64,000 bases of DNA from Bugula neritina (lineage: Eukaryota > Bryozoa > Gymnolaemata > Cheilostomatida > Bugulidae): NCBI GenBank assembly GCA_964035545.1, contig OZ037767.1, positions 20,314,628-20,378,627 on the forward strand, written 5' to 3'. The notes beneath the pieces are model-generated. The model ran no database searches. It saw only the letters and a list, made by a program, of their open reading frames with translations, and was not told where the DNA came from. The first letter of the stretch is position 1. Every line of letters begins with the position of its first letter. Made by a program: the position numbers and the translations under genes. Shown piece by piece: positions 21,910 to 33,687 of this stretch.

Positions 21910-24900
21910 TTACAGAATTGTACAGCTTTTCTTTCGCTTCTTTTGTTTTACTGTTTCAAGTTTCCGATCGTTTTCATGAAACTTTTTTATCAGCCTGGCC
22001 ACGTCAAAGTAAGCTTGTTCCACGTGTAGACCACTCTTGGCACTAGCTTCTACATAGTGCAGCCTCAGCTCCAGGGCAAGGGCTCTACCTTGATCACCTC
22101 TCACCTAAATCACACCAACAAGTGTACATTTCTCATACTAACGAGTCTAACACTTTATGATCTAAAGTCTATGTTTAAAATGTAATTTTGTCTTTAAAAG
22201 ATTTGACGAACATTTTTTTTAAATTTTAAATTTTTCAAGTTTTTAGTTACTGTGAATTGCAGTGTTTGTTACGTTAAAATTTAAATATTAATGTTTCAAA
22301 ACTCAGGTGTAGGAAAGCTGTAGGCTGTGTAGCCTGAGGTCTATACACTCACAGCTCTATAATCACCGGGTAGGTCACATTTGTTGCCAACCAACACCAT
22401 TGGAGTATTGTCTCTATCCTTCACTCTCAGTATCTGTTTGTGGAAGGATCTCACCAAGTTTAAACTGTAATAAAGTCATGAAGTATATGGGAAAAGTACA
22501 TGCAAACATGTTAGATGTAAATATAATTATACATATGATAATAAATATTATAGTAACTTTTATGCACAAATACAGCTATAGTATTTTTATATTTTATATT
22601 AATTATATACTATAGTGCTAAAATTTTATATATATTTATTAATTTCTACTATATCAGTGATTTAAAAGCTGGTTTTCTAGCCTAATGGCCAAGTTTTACA
22701 TGTACAGAATAATAGCATAATTTTAACAGCGATGAAATGCCCGTTTTCGTTCAACAGCTAGATGTGTTTTGTTGGAGTTGTCTGCACTAAGAATGTGACC
22801 CACAGTTGGAATTATCTACTTGGTAAAATGCCTTCAGTATTCCAAGTATTCAGTGTTTAAACAATAGTAAAGAGTAAGTACCATGAAGTACTTTGTAATG
22901 CTGTCATAACATTTTGTTAGATTGCTTGAAGAGTTTAACTCTAACTTGATGATGGCAGCAAGAGTATCAAAATAATATAATTGCTTCTGTGCACCACAGT
23001 ATACACTTTCTCTAGGGGGGAGGGGGGTGGCTCTTATAGCAATGGTGACTTTAAGATGGATACATGAATTTTTACAGTAATATGTACTAATACCATAATA
23101 ATATTTTTGGTAAATCTGTTGAATTATATTTGATTACATAAAAAGCAGGTATTTTAGCAAGGTTTCCTCCCCTCCTCCCCCTTATTAAATATAATTAATT
23201 TCTTTCACTCCAGAAGCTGTTAGATTGCAATGCACATAATTTGCCAGTGACACTGACAGTGCCCTGTTCTAGCATCATATCCTGTGAGAGTCACCAGTTT
23301 GAGTCATCACTATGAGTCACTACTATGAGTCATTACTATGAGTCACTACTATGAGTCACCACACATTAATTATAATCCCACCAACCTGTGTCTGTCTGAG
23401 AAGGAAAAGACTAGAAGGAATCCATCAGAAGACTTGATGAATGTATCTCTTATTGCATGGAATTCTTCCTGACCTGCTGTGTCTAGCACTATACGAGATA
23501 TATACAAGAGATATACGAGAAATATACAAGAGATATACATGAGATATACATGAGATATACATGAGATATACGAGAGATATACATTAGATATACATAAAGC
23601 ATACATGGCATATACAAATTGTTTACACTACTATCTGCAGTATTTAATGTGAACATGTATCTGTAATAAATATATTATATAAATCTAACTAACAATTGTT
23701 ACCTGCTAACACTGCATAGTCCTCATCAACCCACACTAGCATTGCATTGTTATGCTCATAATTTTCAAAACATATCAGTTCATTTTCCCATTTTCAACAA
23801 GATAGTTTAGTTTAAATAATACTTCATACTTGTAATACTTGTATTACTGGTCAGTTATAGATGAATATTTCGTAATATATCCCATGTATATTACTATACA
23901 CAAGTACATTTACAAATACAGCATATAAAAATGGTTATAGACACAGTCTATAGATACAGCTTGTAGACTATAAATATAGTCTATAAATTAGCCATGTGAC
24001 AGATGATACAAGGTTATAGCCACTTGTATATACAATAATTTACTCCATGGGTTTAGTTACATAGTGTTACATAAGATATAGTGTGTAGCAGAGTAACCCC
24101 TGCACTATTTATGTTGCTGCCTCTATTTAATTCTCCTAACAGGACACATGTTTGTAAGTTAAACCCTGGAGAAGTTAGCTAATTAAATGTCTGTAAGCAC
24201 TTAATTCACACCAACCTTGTCAACTCTCTGTTTACTTTAAAAAATTTTTGCTGCAAGCTGAGGAATAAACACAGTAACTAGTCTTAAATTGATTTCCTTA
24301 TAAATAACTTCTAAACTAATTGTTAACTGGTGCATTGACACTCTAATGTAGATCATATTATATCAGAATATTCAACTTTGTTATCTATTAGGTGCTCACA
24401 AACCTGTTTCACATCAATGACTAGCCAATTAAGCTATCAATTTGTTTGACCAAGGCGTTTTTATACACTAATAAAAGTTTTTAAAACTGTAAACATTGAA
24501 TAACAAGCCCAGAGTATGTTACGAGTAGTCACTAGAATATACAATGTTCACTTTAATAATAAAGTATTATGAAAATAGAGAGTTGTCTTCCTTTTTAACT
24601 TACCACACAGCTTGCACTGTTGCCCGTCTATTGTACAGACTTTAGCATAGCTGTCTTCTATCGTCGGATCATATTCGTTGACAAAGTAACCCTGGAACAG
24701 TTAATAATAAGTTTACTATAAAACTATATAATTTCTTGCATAAAACATTGTGTTTTACTGGGCTCGATGAAATTGAGACTTGGGGTATATATACGAGTAT
24801 ATACATGTGTGCGCACGTGCGTGCGCGCGTGCGCACATGTAAATTACAAAACAACAAAGTAAGTAAATTTATTCAGCATATAAATACAGAAAGTTCATCG

Positions 24901-27790
24901 CTAAATACAACTTAGATGCATCAGTATAGCCTGCACTGTGTTTTATATACAAAAACATGGATATTCCCTGCATTCACTGGATTGCATTCCTATTAAGTAA
25001 CTCACTCCAATCATAAGAACTTCTTTCATCATTAACTGGTTCTTATAAATAGTTAAGCTTGATATTTTATGTTATTATAATTCTCTAAGAATGATTTTTT
25101 GCAATTTCATTGCATTCATTGTTTATAAAATATACTTGGACAAAAAGTAATAAATAAGATGCTTAGAGGTATTAATAAACTATGATTTATGTAGAAAGTA
25201 TAAAATTATTATATAGGTAACATTAAACACTTTAGCAGGTGATCTAAATGTACAATTTATCTGTGAGTTGATATAAGATTATGAGGAGATTATACAATAG
25301 CATCATATAATAGATATCGGTTACACTGATTGTAGCTGGTCCCAAGAGTAATAACTAAAATATTGACATTTACTATTTATGTTCTACTAAAATACTTCTC
25401 ACAGTGCTGAGATGGTCTTAGCTCAAGGAGATGGAGAAATACTGTATGATCTATGAATTATACAATATTCATACTTGGCTTTACTAATGTTATAAGGATA
25501 TCAGTACTTGACTATAGCTTAACATGGTTATGACTTCATGTACCTAACCATTGTCTTTTAATTTATATAAGATATGTATATTATATTTACAGGTCGGTGC
25601 AGAAATAAAGATTAATTTTCAACAATTACATAAAATATGTCTATCTACACTCTATACTCTATACTTTACTCTCTACACTCTATACTCTCTACACTCTATA
25701 CTCTATACTCTATACTTTCTACACTCTATACTCTATACTCTATACTTTCTACACTCTATACTCTATACTCTATAATCTATACTCTACACTCTATACTCTA
25801 TACTTTCTACACTCTATACTCTATACTCTATACTCTACACTCTACACTCTACACTCTATACTCTATACTCTATACCCTATACTCTATAATTTACACTCTA
25901 TACTCTATACTTTACTCTCTACACTCTATACTCTATACTCTATACTTTACTCTATACACTCTATAATCTATCCTCCACACTATGCACTCTATACTCTATT
26001 CTCTACGTTATGAGAGGAGAGGGGAGGAGAGGGGGGAGGAGGAGGGGGGGGTTCAAACTGAGTTTGTAGGAGAAGATTGAAAGTGAATCACTTGCATTTC
26101 AACTTGTAAGTAATTAGCAGCTATCCTAAATCATTACATTTTTAGGATTTTGGTCTATTATATATGGGAAACACAGGCTAAGTTGTGTAGTAAACAAGGA
26201 TCTGATTGAAAAATTTATAAACAGTGCAATGTTTATGTTTCCACATGTTTTTGCTACCAGTTAGTTACTAATTATCAATTAGTCCATTGTCAACAGTTCA
26301 TTGAATGAATGAAATTAATTTAACTGATTACACATTCAGCATGTGTGAAACTTGCCTATTGAAATAAACACCAACTGCTGTTTTATGGTGCAATAATGCT
26401 CTACATTTTATACTTATTTATAAAAAGATAAAGCTTAGGTGCTGGCAATAAACAGCCTAAGTTCTGTATTTCATCACAATAGCAGTTGGAGATTTACCCT
26501 GGAAGTTGTCGCCACATTGTCAAAGCTTCTGCCATTTAGAATAGATTATTACACTATCTGTATATACACTGCTGCTGTCGTTGCTGTTGGGATGCTCAAA
26601 TGCCGGAATAGAATATCATGAGTATAAGTTGAATAATATGAAAATATTTTGAACCTATAACCATATTTCTTACTGTAGATTTAGTGAAATTGAGTTTGAA
26701 GCTCCAACTAATGCTAGAGCCATTTGATAATACTAATGCTCCAATTCTGCACCCACAGAAAGGAAAGTATGGGGGCCCCTCTGTATGCACATCTAACAAA
26801 TGCCAGCAAATGGTGTTAATAATATTACGTAGTTGTGCTAGAAACATATTTTTTATTTATTCTTTCAGCAAAGGTTTGCGGTGCCTTCAGAGAAACACTC
26901 AATATGTATTGTAAATCAAATTTTGCTGTATATACAAAACATAACACTGCTTTAATCTCAAAATGGTAAAACCACTTGCTGGATTGTTACTAATAGACAA
27001 AGTTTATCTCAACAGTCTAAGTAAACACGCAAATTTTCGTGTAGTATTTTCATCTTGAATTAGGCCAGATGTGTTTTTCTCCAGGATCCAATTTTCAGCA
27101 AGCATTGCATAAAACCGTGAGGGTTGTCAACAGACTGCAAGAATTTTAAGAATAGTGTAGCAGCTTAATTAGAGCGCTGCCCTAGTAAACAAGAGGTCAG
27201 CGGTTGAGTCTAAACGCGCGGAATGTTAGGAAGAACATTCAGTCATAATTGCTCCTGAGCCACATCGAAAAAGTCCTTAGCCGCTTTAAAAAAACCTTTC
27301 AATCAGGGGTTTCTCACAAGAAGTGTTTAGCTGTTTGATTCCAGAAACAAACTTTCTCAGTTGGCGACTTTTACAGCCACTGAGTCAGTAGAGGTAGAGT
27401 CAGCAGAGCAGCACTGCTGACTGTAGGTAATGGTTTCATGGTTTCATAGATTATGAAGAGTGTATATTAGTGATTGTATCATCAGGAGACTTAGTAGTAT
27501 ATATAACTTTAGTACTGTATAGGTTTAGTACAGTATAACTTTAGTACAGTATAACTTTAGTACTGTATAACTTTAGTACAGTATAACTTTAGTACAGTAT
27601 AACTTTAGTACTGTAAAAATTTGATACAGAGAACTTCTGGTGACATAACTTTAATTATAGTAAATACTAGTCTCTTTGTTCTACCAGTGCAGGTACTTTT
27701 GTTGCACTAAAAAGCAAACAATTACTACTACTAAACAAATAAAATGACTCATTTAAATGACTATCAGGCTGAGGAAATGGCGAGATATCG

Positions 27791-27821
<31 letters not shown>

Positions 27822-30610
27822 CAAGAGTGAAAGAGATATCTTTGTGTAGAGCAGTGTGTTAGAGTGATGTAATGATAGGAGAAGCTAGCGGTGGCCAGAT
27901 CAACTTCTTAGGAGTTGATATCATCACAAAGGCTTTTTGTTGCTATGAAACACGAAACTAGATTCACAATAAAAAGTGCAGTTAGTTATAATATGACTAA
28001 CGGAGACGTGATGAATGTAATACAACACTGCAGCAGCTTCTCGCAGCCTAAATAAATGAAAGGAAGTGGAAATTACAGCAGCATTTTTATGCCTGTTTAA
28101 ATGGGTTTCTTGGTTTATGGAATCAATGATCTAGGTCCAGAGAAAACACATTCTAAACTTAGGAAGTGGATCGAAAACATGTTCAACGAATGAAAGTAAA
28201 GACTGTTGAGCTACACTGAAATAAGCTAGTTTCCGTGACTTAGCATAGATATAAGATATTAAACCTATCGCACTCGTATAGGCTATTTGTAGAACATCAT
28301 ATAATAATTTAAGTGCATATATAACGAACTAAGTTAAAATATGCAAAAGTGAAGCCTGCGTTCATCAGCTAATTGCTGGGTGATTACAGGGAAACCCACT
28401 CTCCTAGGGAAATCTCAGTCTATGCTCCATTATCTAATCTGCATTAGCTAACGCAGACCTTGTTTACCCTCCTACTTGTAATGACTAGAATGTGTACTGA
28501 GGGCTAATAAGTATGCTGGCAGATAAGGAATATCTATATTCATGTAGTCTGTATATAGTAAGTGTGCTGCACACAAGAAAACCTAGCATAGCTCCCTGGA
28601 TACACCCAGCTCTGTAGAAGATGCAGTTTTGCATCGCATCTGCCCACCACTCCCTATCTGCTTAGGTCAACATGCACTTGTTTTCAAGTTCAGCTACTAG
28701 ATATACTAAAATATGTAAATTGTTGTGAAAAGGAGTTTTATTGAATGGTTTTGCTTTTATTCGATATTCTATGTTCATAGTTATGTCAGGTGATGCTAAA
28801 ACCCATGTGGACATAATTTTGTTGAAATTGGTATGTTTTACCATAATTGATGAGTAAGTACACAAATAGCAAGCATGTATTGCAAGGAAACAGAAGAAAT
28901 GATAGACACTATCATACGCATATGAACAATAAATTATGTATTATTATGCACGCCATATGTAAATAGGTTATTCTATTACACATCATACTGGAAATAGTAG
29001 AGTTATCCCTCTTGGCTAGAACACATGGTATTATAAACTGAAATGTATAGCTTTGATTAGACTGACGCAATTTAAACTACTCAATAACAAGCTGTATCCT
29101 CCAGAGAGAAATGCTAATTATAATAGTATTTGCTCACACGTAACATAAGATTTATAAAATAAATGACAACCCACACTCTTCCTGCAAGCCACTGCAGTAT
29201 AACAAGAATATGCTGTGTAGCTAACAGCTCGTTGTCTAGTTTTGATTATTGTCCCACTGAAACAATTACTTAGACAAAACTTTGTTTTGAATATTTTTGT
29301 ACAAAACATCATTTAATCAACTTTCAATTCAACCCATCAACGCATGTATACAATCATAACATTTGTTGCTACAATCAACTCTCTTATCCCCTTAGCCTCC
29401 TGATTACACGGTGACATGGCACATCAGAATAATCATAAAATCATGGAGCCCAAATTCAGCCTAACCGGGTTGGCGCTGAGACAGTTGGCTGGTGAGTGTG
29501 ATTGCGTTGAGCTGAAAGAAGATGTGTATAGTGATGATATAGAATAAAGATAATTAGTGATAAAATGAGCATTTTTGGAATTTTTGCATTGTGTTATCTA
29601 CAATATATATATCTATATGTTTATATGCTCTAAATTCTTTCTACATCGTATTGCGGTATATGCCCAGTGACTTTCTAAACACATGCTTGACTTCCCCCAA
29701 ACATTTTGTAACACGCTACTGTGGCAAACACCTATGTGTATTATTGCTTGGTTATCATATAATATTTTCCTCTCTTCCCTCATAACCCTTCTCTCACCTC
29801 ACCCCCTAGCTCTTCCCTTGTCCTCCCCTCTCTCCCCATAAACCTTTTGTGTATAAAAATATCCCTATTTATAGTCATTGCATATTTAATGTTGTAACAA
29901 AATTCTACATAGTTTTAGGTAGCATCTATTATTAGCATGTCTAAGAGCAAACAGGAAGAAATGATATTACTGCAACTTTTACTAGTTAGTAGCCATGACG
30001 ATGTGGACTAATCATTGTACAATCTATACATTTATACAATACAGTAATTTACTCATCCTATCCTAATGTATATTAATGTACCATCATTATATTACCAGCA
30101 GCATACCATACTACGTAGTAATACCTACATTTTCATACCTTGTTATACACTGTAGCAACTAAATGATACAACCTATAATCTATGTAGGTAGTTTTATTAA
30201 ACATCAGTTTCTACTTTATAGAATATAGACTACCACCATATTCAGTGCTTCAGTTCTACCTTGTGAAATTTCTTGTTGCAACTCATAATGCTACATTCTA
30301 TACTCTCTTTATATTATAGACTATGTAGTAATAATTCTCCATGTCCAAAAATAATATTGACATCAAAAACTTGCTGTTACACACCAAATTGTAAATGCAA
30401 CTTATAAATATATAGGTATACCTTGCCAGGTTTACCAACTATATACATGATGCACCATTTATTGTAATATAACTCAAACATTCTATATCGAATTAATCTT
30501 ACCTGCATAAACTGTATGGTGAGAGCGCTTTTACCTACGCCGCCGCAGCCCACCACTGCTAACTTGTATGTCGGTCCGTTAAATGGCGGAGGCTCATGTT
30601 GAGACAGCAT
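21910..30610 (-). CDS. R-Ras-like small GTPase
   Basis: Five exons (30610-30503, 24691-24604, 23488-23386, 22464-22353, 22104-21910, stop TAA) join in phase to a 201-residue Ras-family GTPase. Motifs, with an 11-residue N-terminal extension over H-Ras: P-loop GCGGVGKS at 21-28, switch I/effector [10 protein letters not shown] at 42-51 (identical to Ras), DTAGQE at 68-73 with the catalytic Gln at 72, NKCD at 127-130 and SAK at 158-160. The C-terminus is [10 protein letters not shown]: a polybasic stretch plus a CAAX box ending in Leu, which predicts geranylgeranylation and plasma-membrane attachment. The N-terminal extension, [10 protein letters not shown] and [10 protein letters not shown] favour R-Ras/M-Ras over Rap or classical Ras. 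The first intron is 5.8 kb and carries several tandem repeats and a tRNA-like element. The upstream ATG (MLSQHEPPP) is the only plausible start. Confidence 0.92.
23297..23360. repeat. 13-bp tandem repeat in R-Ras-like intron
   Basis: About five copies of GAGTCACTACTAT with small variations. The array ends about 25 nt beyond the donor of the exon at 23386-23488, on the gene's downstream side. Confidence 0.8.
23489..23605. repeat. GAGATATACAT-type repeat adjoining an R-Ras-like acceptor
   Basis: An 11-bp-like unit (GAGATATACAT and variants) is repeated about ten times. It lies directly upstream, in gene orientation, of the acceptor at 23489-23490 and makes up the pyrimidine-rich tract on the coding strand. 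Confidence 0.75.
24803..24840. repeat. alternating purine-pyrimidine tract, Z-DNA candidate
   Basis: A 38-bp alternating tract of ACATGTGTGCGCACGTGC continuing as further GTGCGCGC-type sequence is nearly palindromic (ACATGTG... ...GCACATGT). It lies in the first R-Ras-like intron, about 110 bp from the effector-domain exon. Confidence 0.7.
25636..26050. repeat. CTCTATACT minisatellite followed by a purine mirror tract
   Basis: Roughly 350 bp of CTCTATACTCTATACTTT-type units (25636-25990) are followed by a G/A-only tract (GAGAGGAGAGGGGAGGAG and on, ending near 26050). It is intronic in the R-Ras-like gene. The homopurine run could form triplex DNA. Confidence 0.85.
27150..27240 (+). other. 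degenerate tRNA-Thr-like sequence, possible SINE head
   Basis: Plus-strand sequence resembles a tRNA gene: TAGCAGCTTAATTAGAGC recalls an A box, CCTAGTAAAC recalls the anticodon loop of tRNA-Thr(AGT), and GGTTGAGTC recalls a B box. The anticodon and T stems do not pair well, so it is not a functional tRNA gene. A tRNA-derived short interspersed element is the likeliest origin. Its 3' limit is not visible. Confidence 0.35.
27488..27618. repeat. 16-bp tandem repeat in R-Ras-like intron
   Basis: About seven copies of TATAACTTTAGTACAG, alternating with TATAACTTTAGTACTG. Confidence 0.85.
27791..27818. repeat. (GT)n microsatellite
   Basis: Fourteen GT dinucleotides in the first intron of the R-Ras-like gene. 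Confidence 0.95.
29416..29491 (+). CDS. possible first coding exon of an unidentified plus-strand gene
   Basis: An ATG opens a frame of 25 codons ([10 protein letters not shown] then [16 protein letters not shown]) that ends at a good GTGAGT donor at 29492. It is antisense inside the 5.8-kb first intron of the R-Ras-like gene. I found no following exon with confidence, so it may be spurious. Confidence 0.22.
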
Positions 30611-31554
30611 TTCTTCCTTTCTTATAAAAGAGTTATCTACTTCCTGTGTATTCTTATTGCATCATATCTAATAATTTTGTTAGCCAAGAAAGAGAGTAGC
30701 TAGATTAGATTTCTACAGAATATTGAGTTCACAAGCCTTGTATGATGTATTGTAAGATGCAGTGCGTGTGGTATCCGAATAAAATGCGATTTTATGGTAT
30801 TAATTAATGCTAATGGAATCAGCAGTAAACCTCAGCAGAATAGACTCCTCCCACATTAAAAGTTTGCTTGCATGAGAAGATAACTCTCAAAACAAAAATT
30901 GCTATATCAGTACAACTTACAAATGTAAAAATATTATGTCATCAAATCATCATTAGTTAAACCTAGAGTACAACAAACCACTATACTCCATTTATAGAAT
31001 ATTAATAGATGAACCATGAACACTGCAAACATACTTATGTTTATATTATAGCAGTTGTATTATAGTGTTCTATAGTATACTACTAGTCATATTATAGTAC
31101 TAGCAGCTATGTGTTATATAGCATCAATTTGTAATTTTATCATGTTATGTGCTTGCTGTACTTTACTGCAGTAAGTAAATGTCATCTTTTATTTTAGATT
31201 AATAATTTTACTTAGAGATTAAATTTTGATTATTTCAATATACAAGTAAATAATATGTGTTTTGCAGTGTACTATTGCAGGTTTATTTATAAATTAAAAC
31301 TTTTAATTGCATTTATACATTTGCTACATCACTATAAAGTGTAGTGGCAGTAAAAAGTAATTAATCTAGGAAAGCAGCTTTAATAATATATTATAATACA
31401 ATAATATATAATTCAAATATACTACATTGCACTCATAAAAGGCCTAATCCTTATAAAACTAATAGACTAATAATTATATAATATACCCCATTCACTCAGT
31501 ATTTTGCATAAACTACATAATATTATAGATTCACAAAACTTTATATGATATACT
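30611..31554. other. upstream region of R-Ras-like gene
   Basis: AT-rich, no coding similarity. It probably includes the 5' UTR and promoter of the R-Ras-like gene and the 3' region of the minus-strand candidate at 31555. Confidence 0.45.
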
Positions 31555-32450
31555 CTATTTGCACATATAAATAACATTGCCCATTTCTGTCTGGGAAGTA
31601 TTTTCCACCATATATTGTTTTACACACTCTCCTCTTAAAGTATCGTGATTGGTTGAAATGAAAAGAAATAGTTGTGGTGTCATGTTCACCACCACTTCTC
31701 TCTTAATTTCTGTTATGAGCCAATTGTACGAGAGAATTTTATTGAGAGTTGTCTTCTTATAATTAACTAAAGTGAGGACAACTTCGGGTTTACCCTCTTT
31801 TGCTAAGCTATCTAATCGGACATTAGGTATATCTTTTACTTTCTCAAACTGACACATTTCACTATCTAATCCACCTCTACCAACAGCACCCTTTACTCTG
31901 TTGATAAACATTTCATCCCAACCTTACCAGAATTTCTACAATAATATTTTACATGGGCAGAGTATTATGCGTATACATTTAGCCTATATAGTAAACAGTA
32001 CAACATGTTGTGGTAATATTGTAATTATGTCATTATGGTTTATTCAATCAAGAAGAGTCTTCATGTATTGACACTACGCGATGCATAACGCAGTGAAACT
32101 TTACATTATTTTGAATATTTCCAAAATAGAACAAAATAAACGGAGTATTCATTACAAAATGTTGTATTATTAATTTCTCTACTTTGTATTACATAGTATG
32201 AATATTACTACAGGTACTATATTGATATAAAACTTGTAACCAGTAATTCTTTTTATGCAGATGAATATATTTTGTAAATACTTACTCAATAGCAGCGCAT
32301 GTTGGAGAGTCAATCAAGTTCATCTCAACACAAGTAGTTAGAGAGACATCAAAGAGTGTATAGTTTCTAGCAGGCATTTCGTCATTCATAATCAAAGAGT
32401 ATAATATATCTGAGAATTTTGTTAACGATAGCAGTACAAGTAGTATAAGC
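31555..32450 (-). CDS. unrecognised small gene candidate, possibly secreted
   Basis: Two minus-strand open segments look coding. The right one (about 32446-32287) reads KLLILLVLLSLT, a signal-peptide-like core, then about 50 residues including an N-glycosylation sequon (RNYTLFD) and two cysteines, and ends at a GTAAGT donor. The left one (31919-31555, stop TAA) reads WDEMFINRVKGAVGRGG and continues about 110 residues to EMGNVIYMCK. No family is recognised. The simple join does not keep frame: the donor is phase 2 and the only frame-compatible acceptor is phase 1. No ATG precedes the hydrophobic core in the same segment. Extra exons, or two separate genes, must be supposed. Confidence 0.35.
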
Positions 32451-33449
32451 AGCTTGTTTCAGTGAAAAACGATTCCAAGTGAACTTTTAGTTGCTTTTGA
32501 TTGTTAAACCAACTGCAAGACACAGCGAAATAATATTTAAATATTATCATTGTCTTTACATTTGTATTTTGTTGCATTGTAACATATACAACAGTAATAT
32601 ATTATGAGTCTATATTATACTGTGTATATTCATCAGTAATCTGAATTTTACCATAGTTAGTTTTAGCATTGTTATAAGTTTGCTATTGCATGCACACATT
32701 TTGTTTTATAAACCAATGTGTGAAGATAACCTTTTACATATATTATAGAGAGTATGCTTTTTTAATGGCCCGGTTTTGTGGGGGGTCGAGGGGGTTAGCT
32801 AGAAAAAGGGAACAAATAACTAAAAAAGTGAATATTTTGTCATAGTCAATAGGAATACTATTAGGTAAAAGAGGTTTATACAGCAAGTTATAACAGCTGA
32901 TAGAGTAGACTGCATAATGCAGTATGTTGTGATATTGTATATATCTTATCAGTTCTGTATCAATATAATATTCCTATTATGTGTTATCAAAGTTGTTGAA
33001 TACTATTTATATAGCTAATGCATGAAATTGATGTACTATTATGTTTGAATACCTTATTACCATGCTAGCATGGTTGCTGCTGTATAATATAAATAAGGAT
33101 AATGCAAAAATATGTGATATAATTATCCATTTTTGTTATATACTTGATAACGTTTTTAAAGTTACATCCTTTTATATTAATAAGTAAAATATTTCACAGA
33201 AATGTAGTTTGATTTAGTAAGGCTTAGAATAATAGCTATACTGAAAGCTATCAATAAGAATACTGCCACGTTAATTTAAAAGTTTATTTTAGCTATTTAA
33301 CCAGACACTATTTTGCTATTTAGTCAGAATATTTCGGTGAATACAAGTTAAATAACGAGTTGTCCAACACTGGTCTTAAACTAAGTCGCGCGAAAATAGC
33401 AGTAACATAACCGTCGTTTATAAAATCGTTACAATTATATTGAGTTTAG

Positions 33450-33560
33450 GCAGCTATTGGTGGATTTTGGCGCCATGTTGCTCGGAATGCACCGAATGGC
33501 GTTGTTTTAGTAGCATTTGATTGGCTAACGCATGCACGTGAGATGTCACCGCCATTTCTA
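33450..33560 (+). promoter_or_regulatory. putative WEE1 promoter: E2F-like, CCAAT and YY1-like motifs
   Basis: Within 230 bp of the WEE1 start, TTTTGGCGCC at 33465-33474 matches the E2F consensus. ATTGG (reverse CCAAT box) occurs near 33456 and again near 33520. GCACGTG near 33535 is an E-box, and ACCGCCATTT near 33547 resembles a YY1 site. This local GC-rich island stands out against AT-rich flanks. Combined E2F and CCAAT elements are typical of cell-cycle genes in animals; their use here is inferred. Confidence 0.4.
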
Positions 33561-33663
33561 AACACGCTACAATTGGAAGCATCGGGAAATAAACTTAATT
33601 TTTCGTAAAATAGTGCAATAAGTAGCCTCGAAAACTATTTTAAGTGTCATTTGTTTACTGGTA

Positions 33664-33687
33664 ATGGTAACGAAACATGCTCGATAA
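33664..33687 (+). other. upstream ORF overlapping the WEE1 start codon
   Basis: ATG GTA ACG AAA CAT GCT CGA TAA encodes seven codons in a different frame. It starts 13 nt upstream of the WEE1 ATG (33677) and ends inside the coding sequence. If the mRNA extends upstream of it, it could dampen initiation at the WEE1 start. Confidence 0.5.

Noticed and set aside
25551-25966. Open frames rich in Thr-Leu-Tyr
   Set aside because: Translations of an intronic minisatellite with no flanking exons on that strand.
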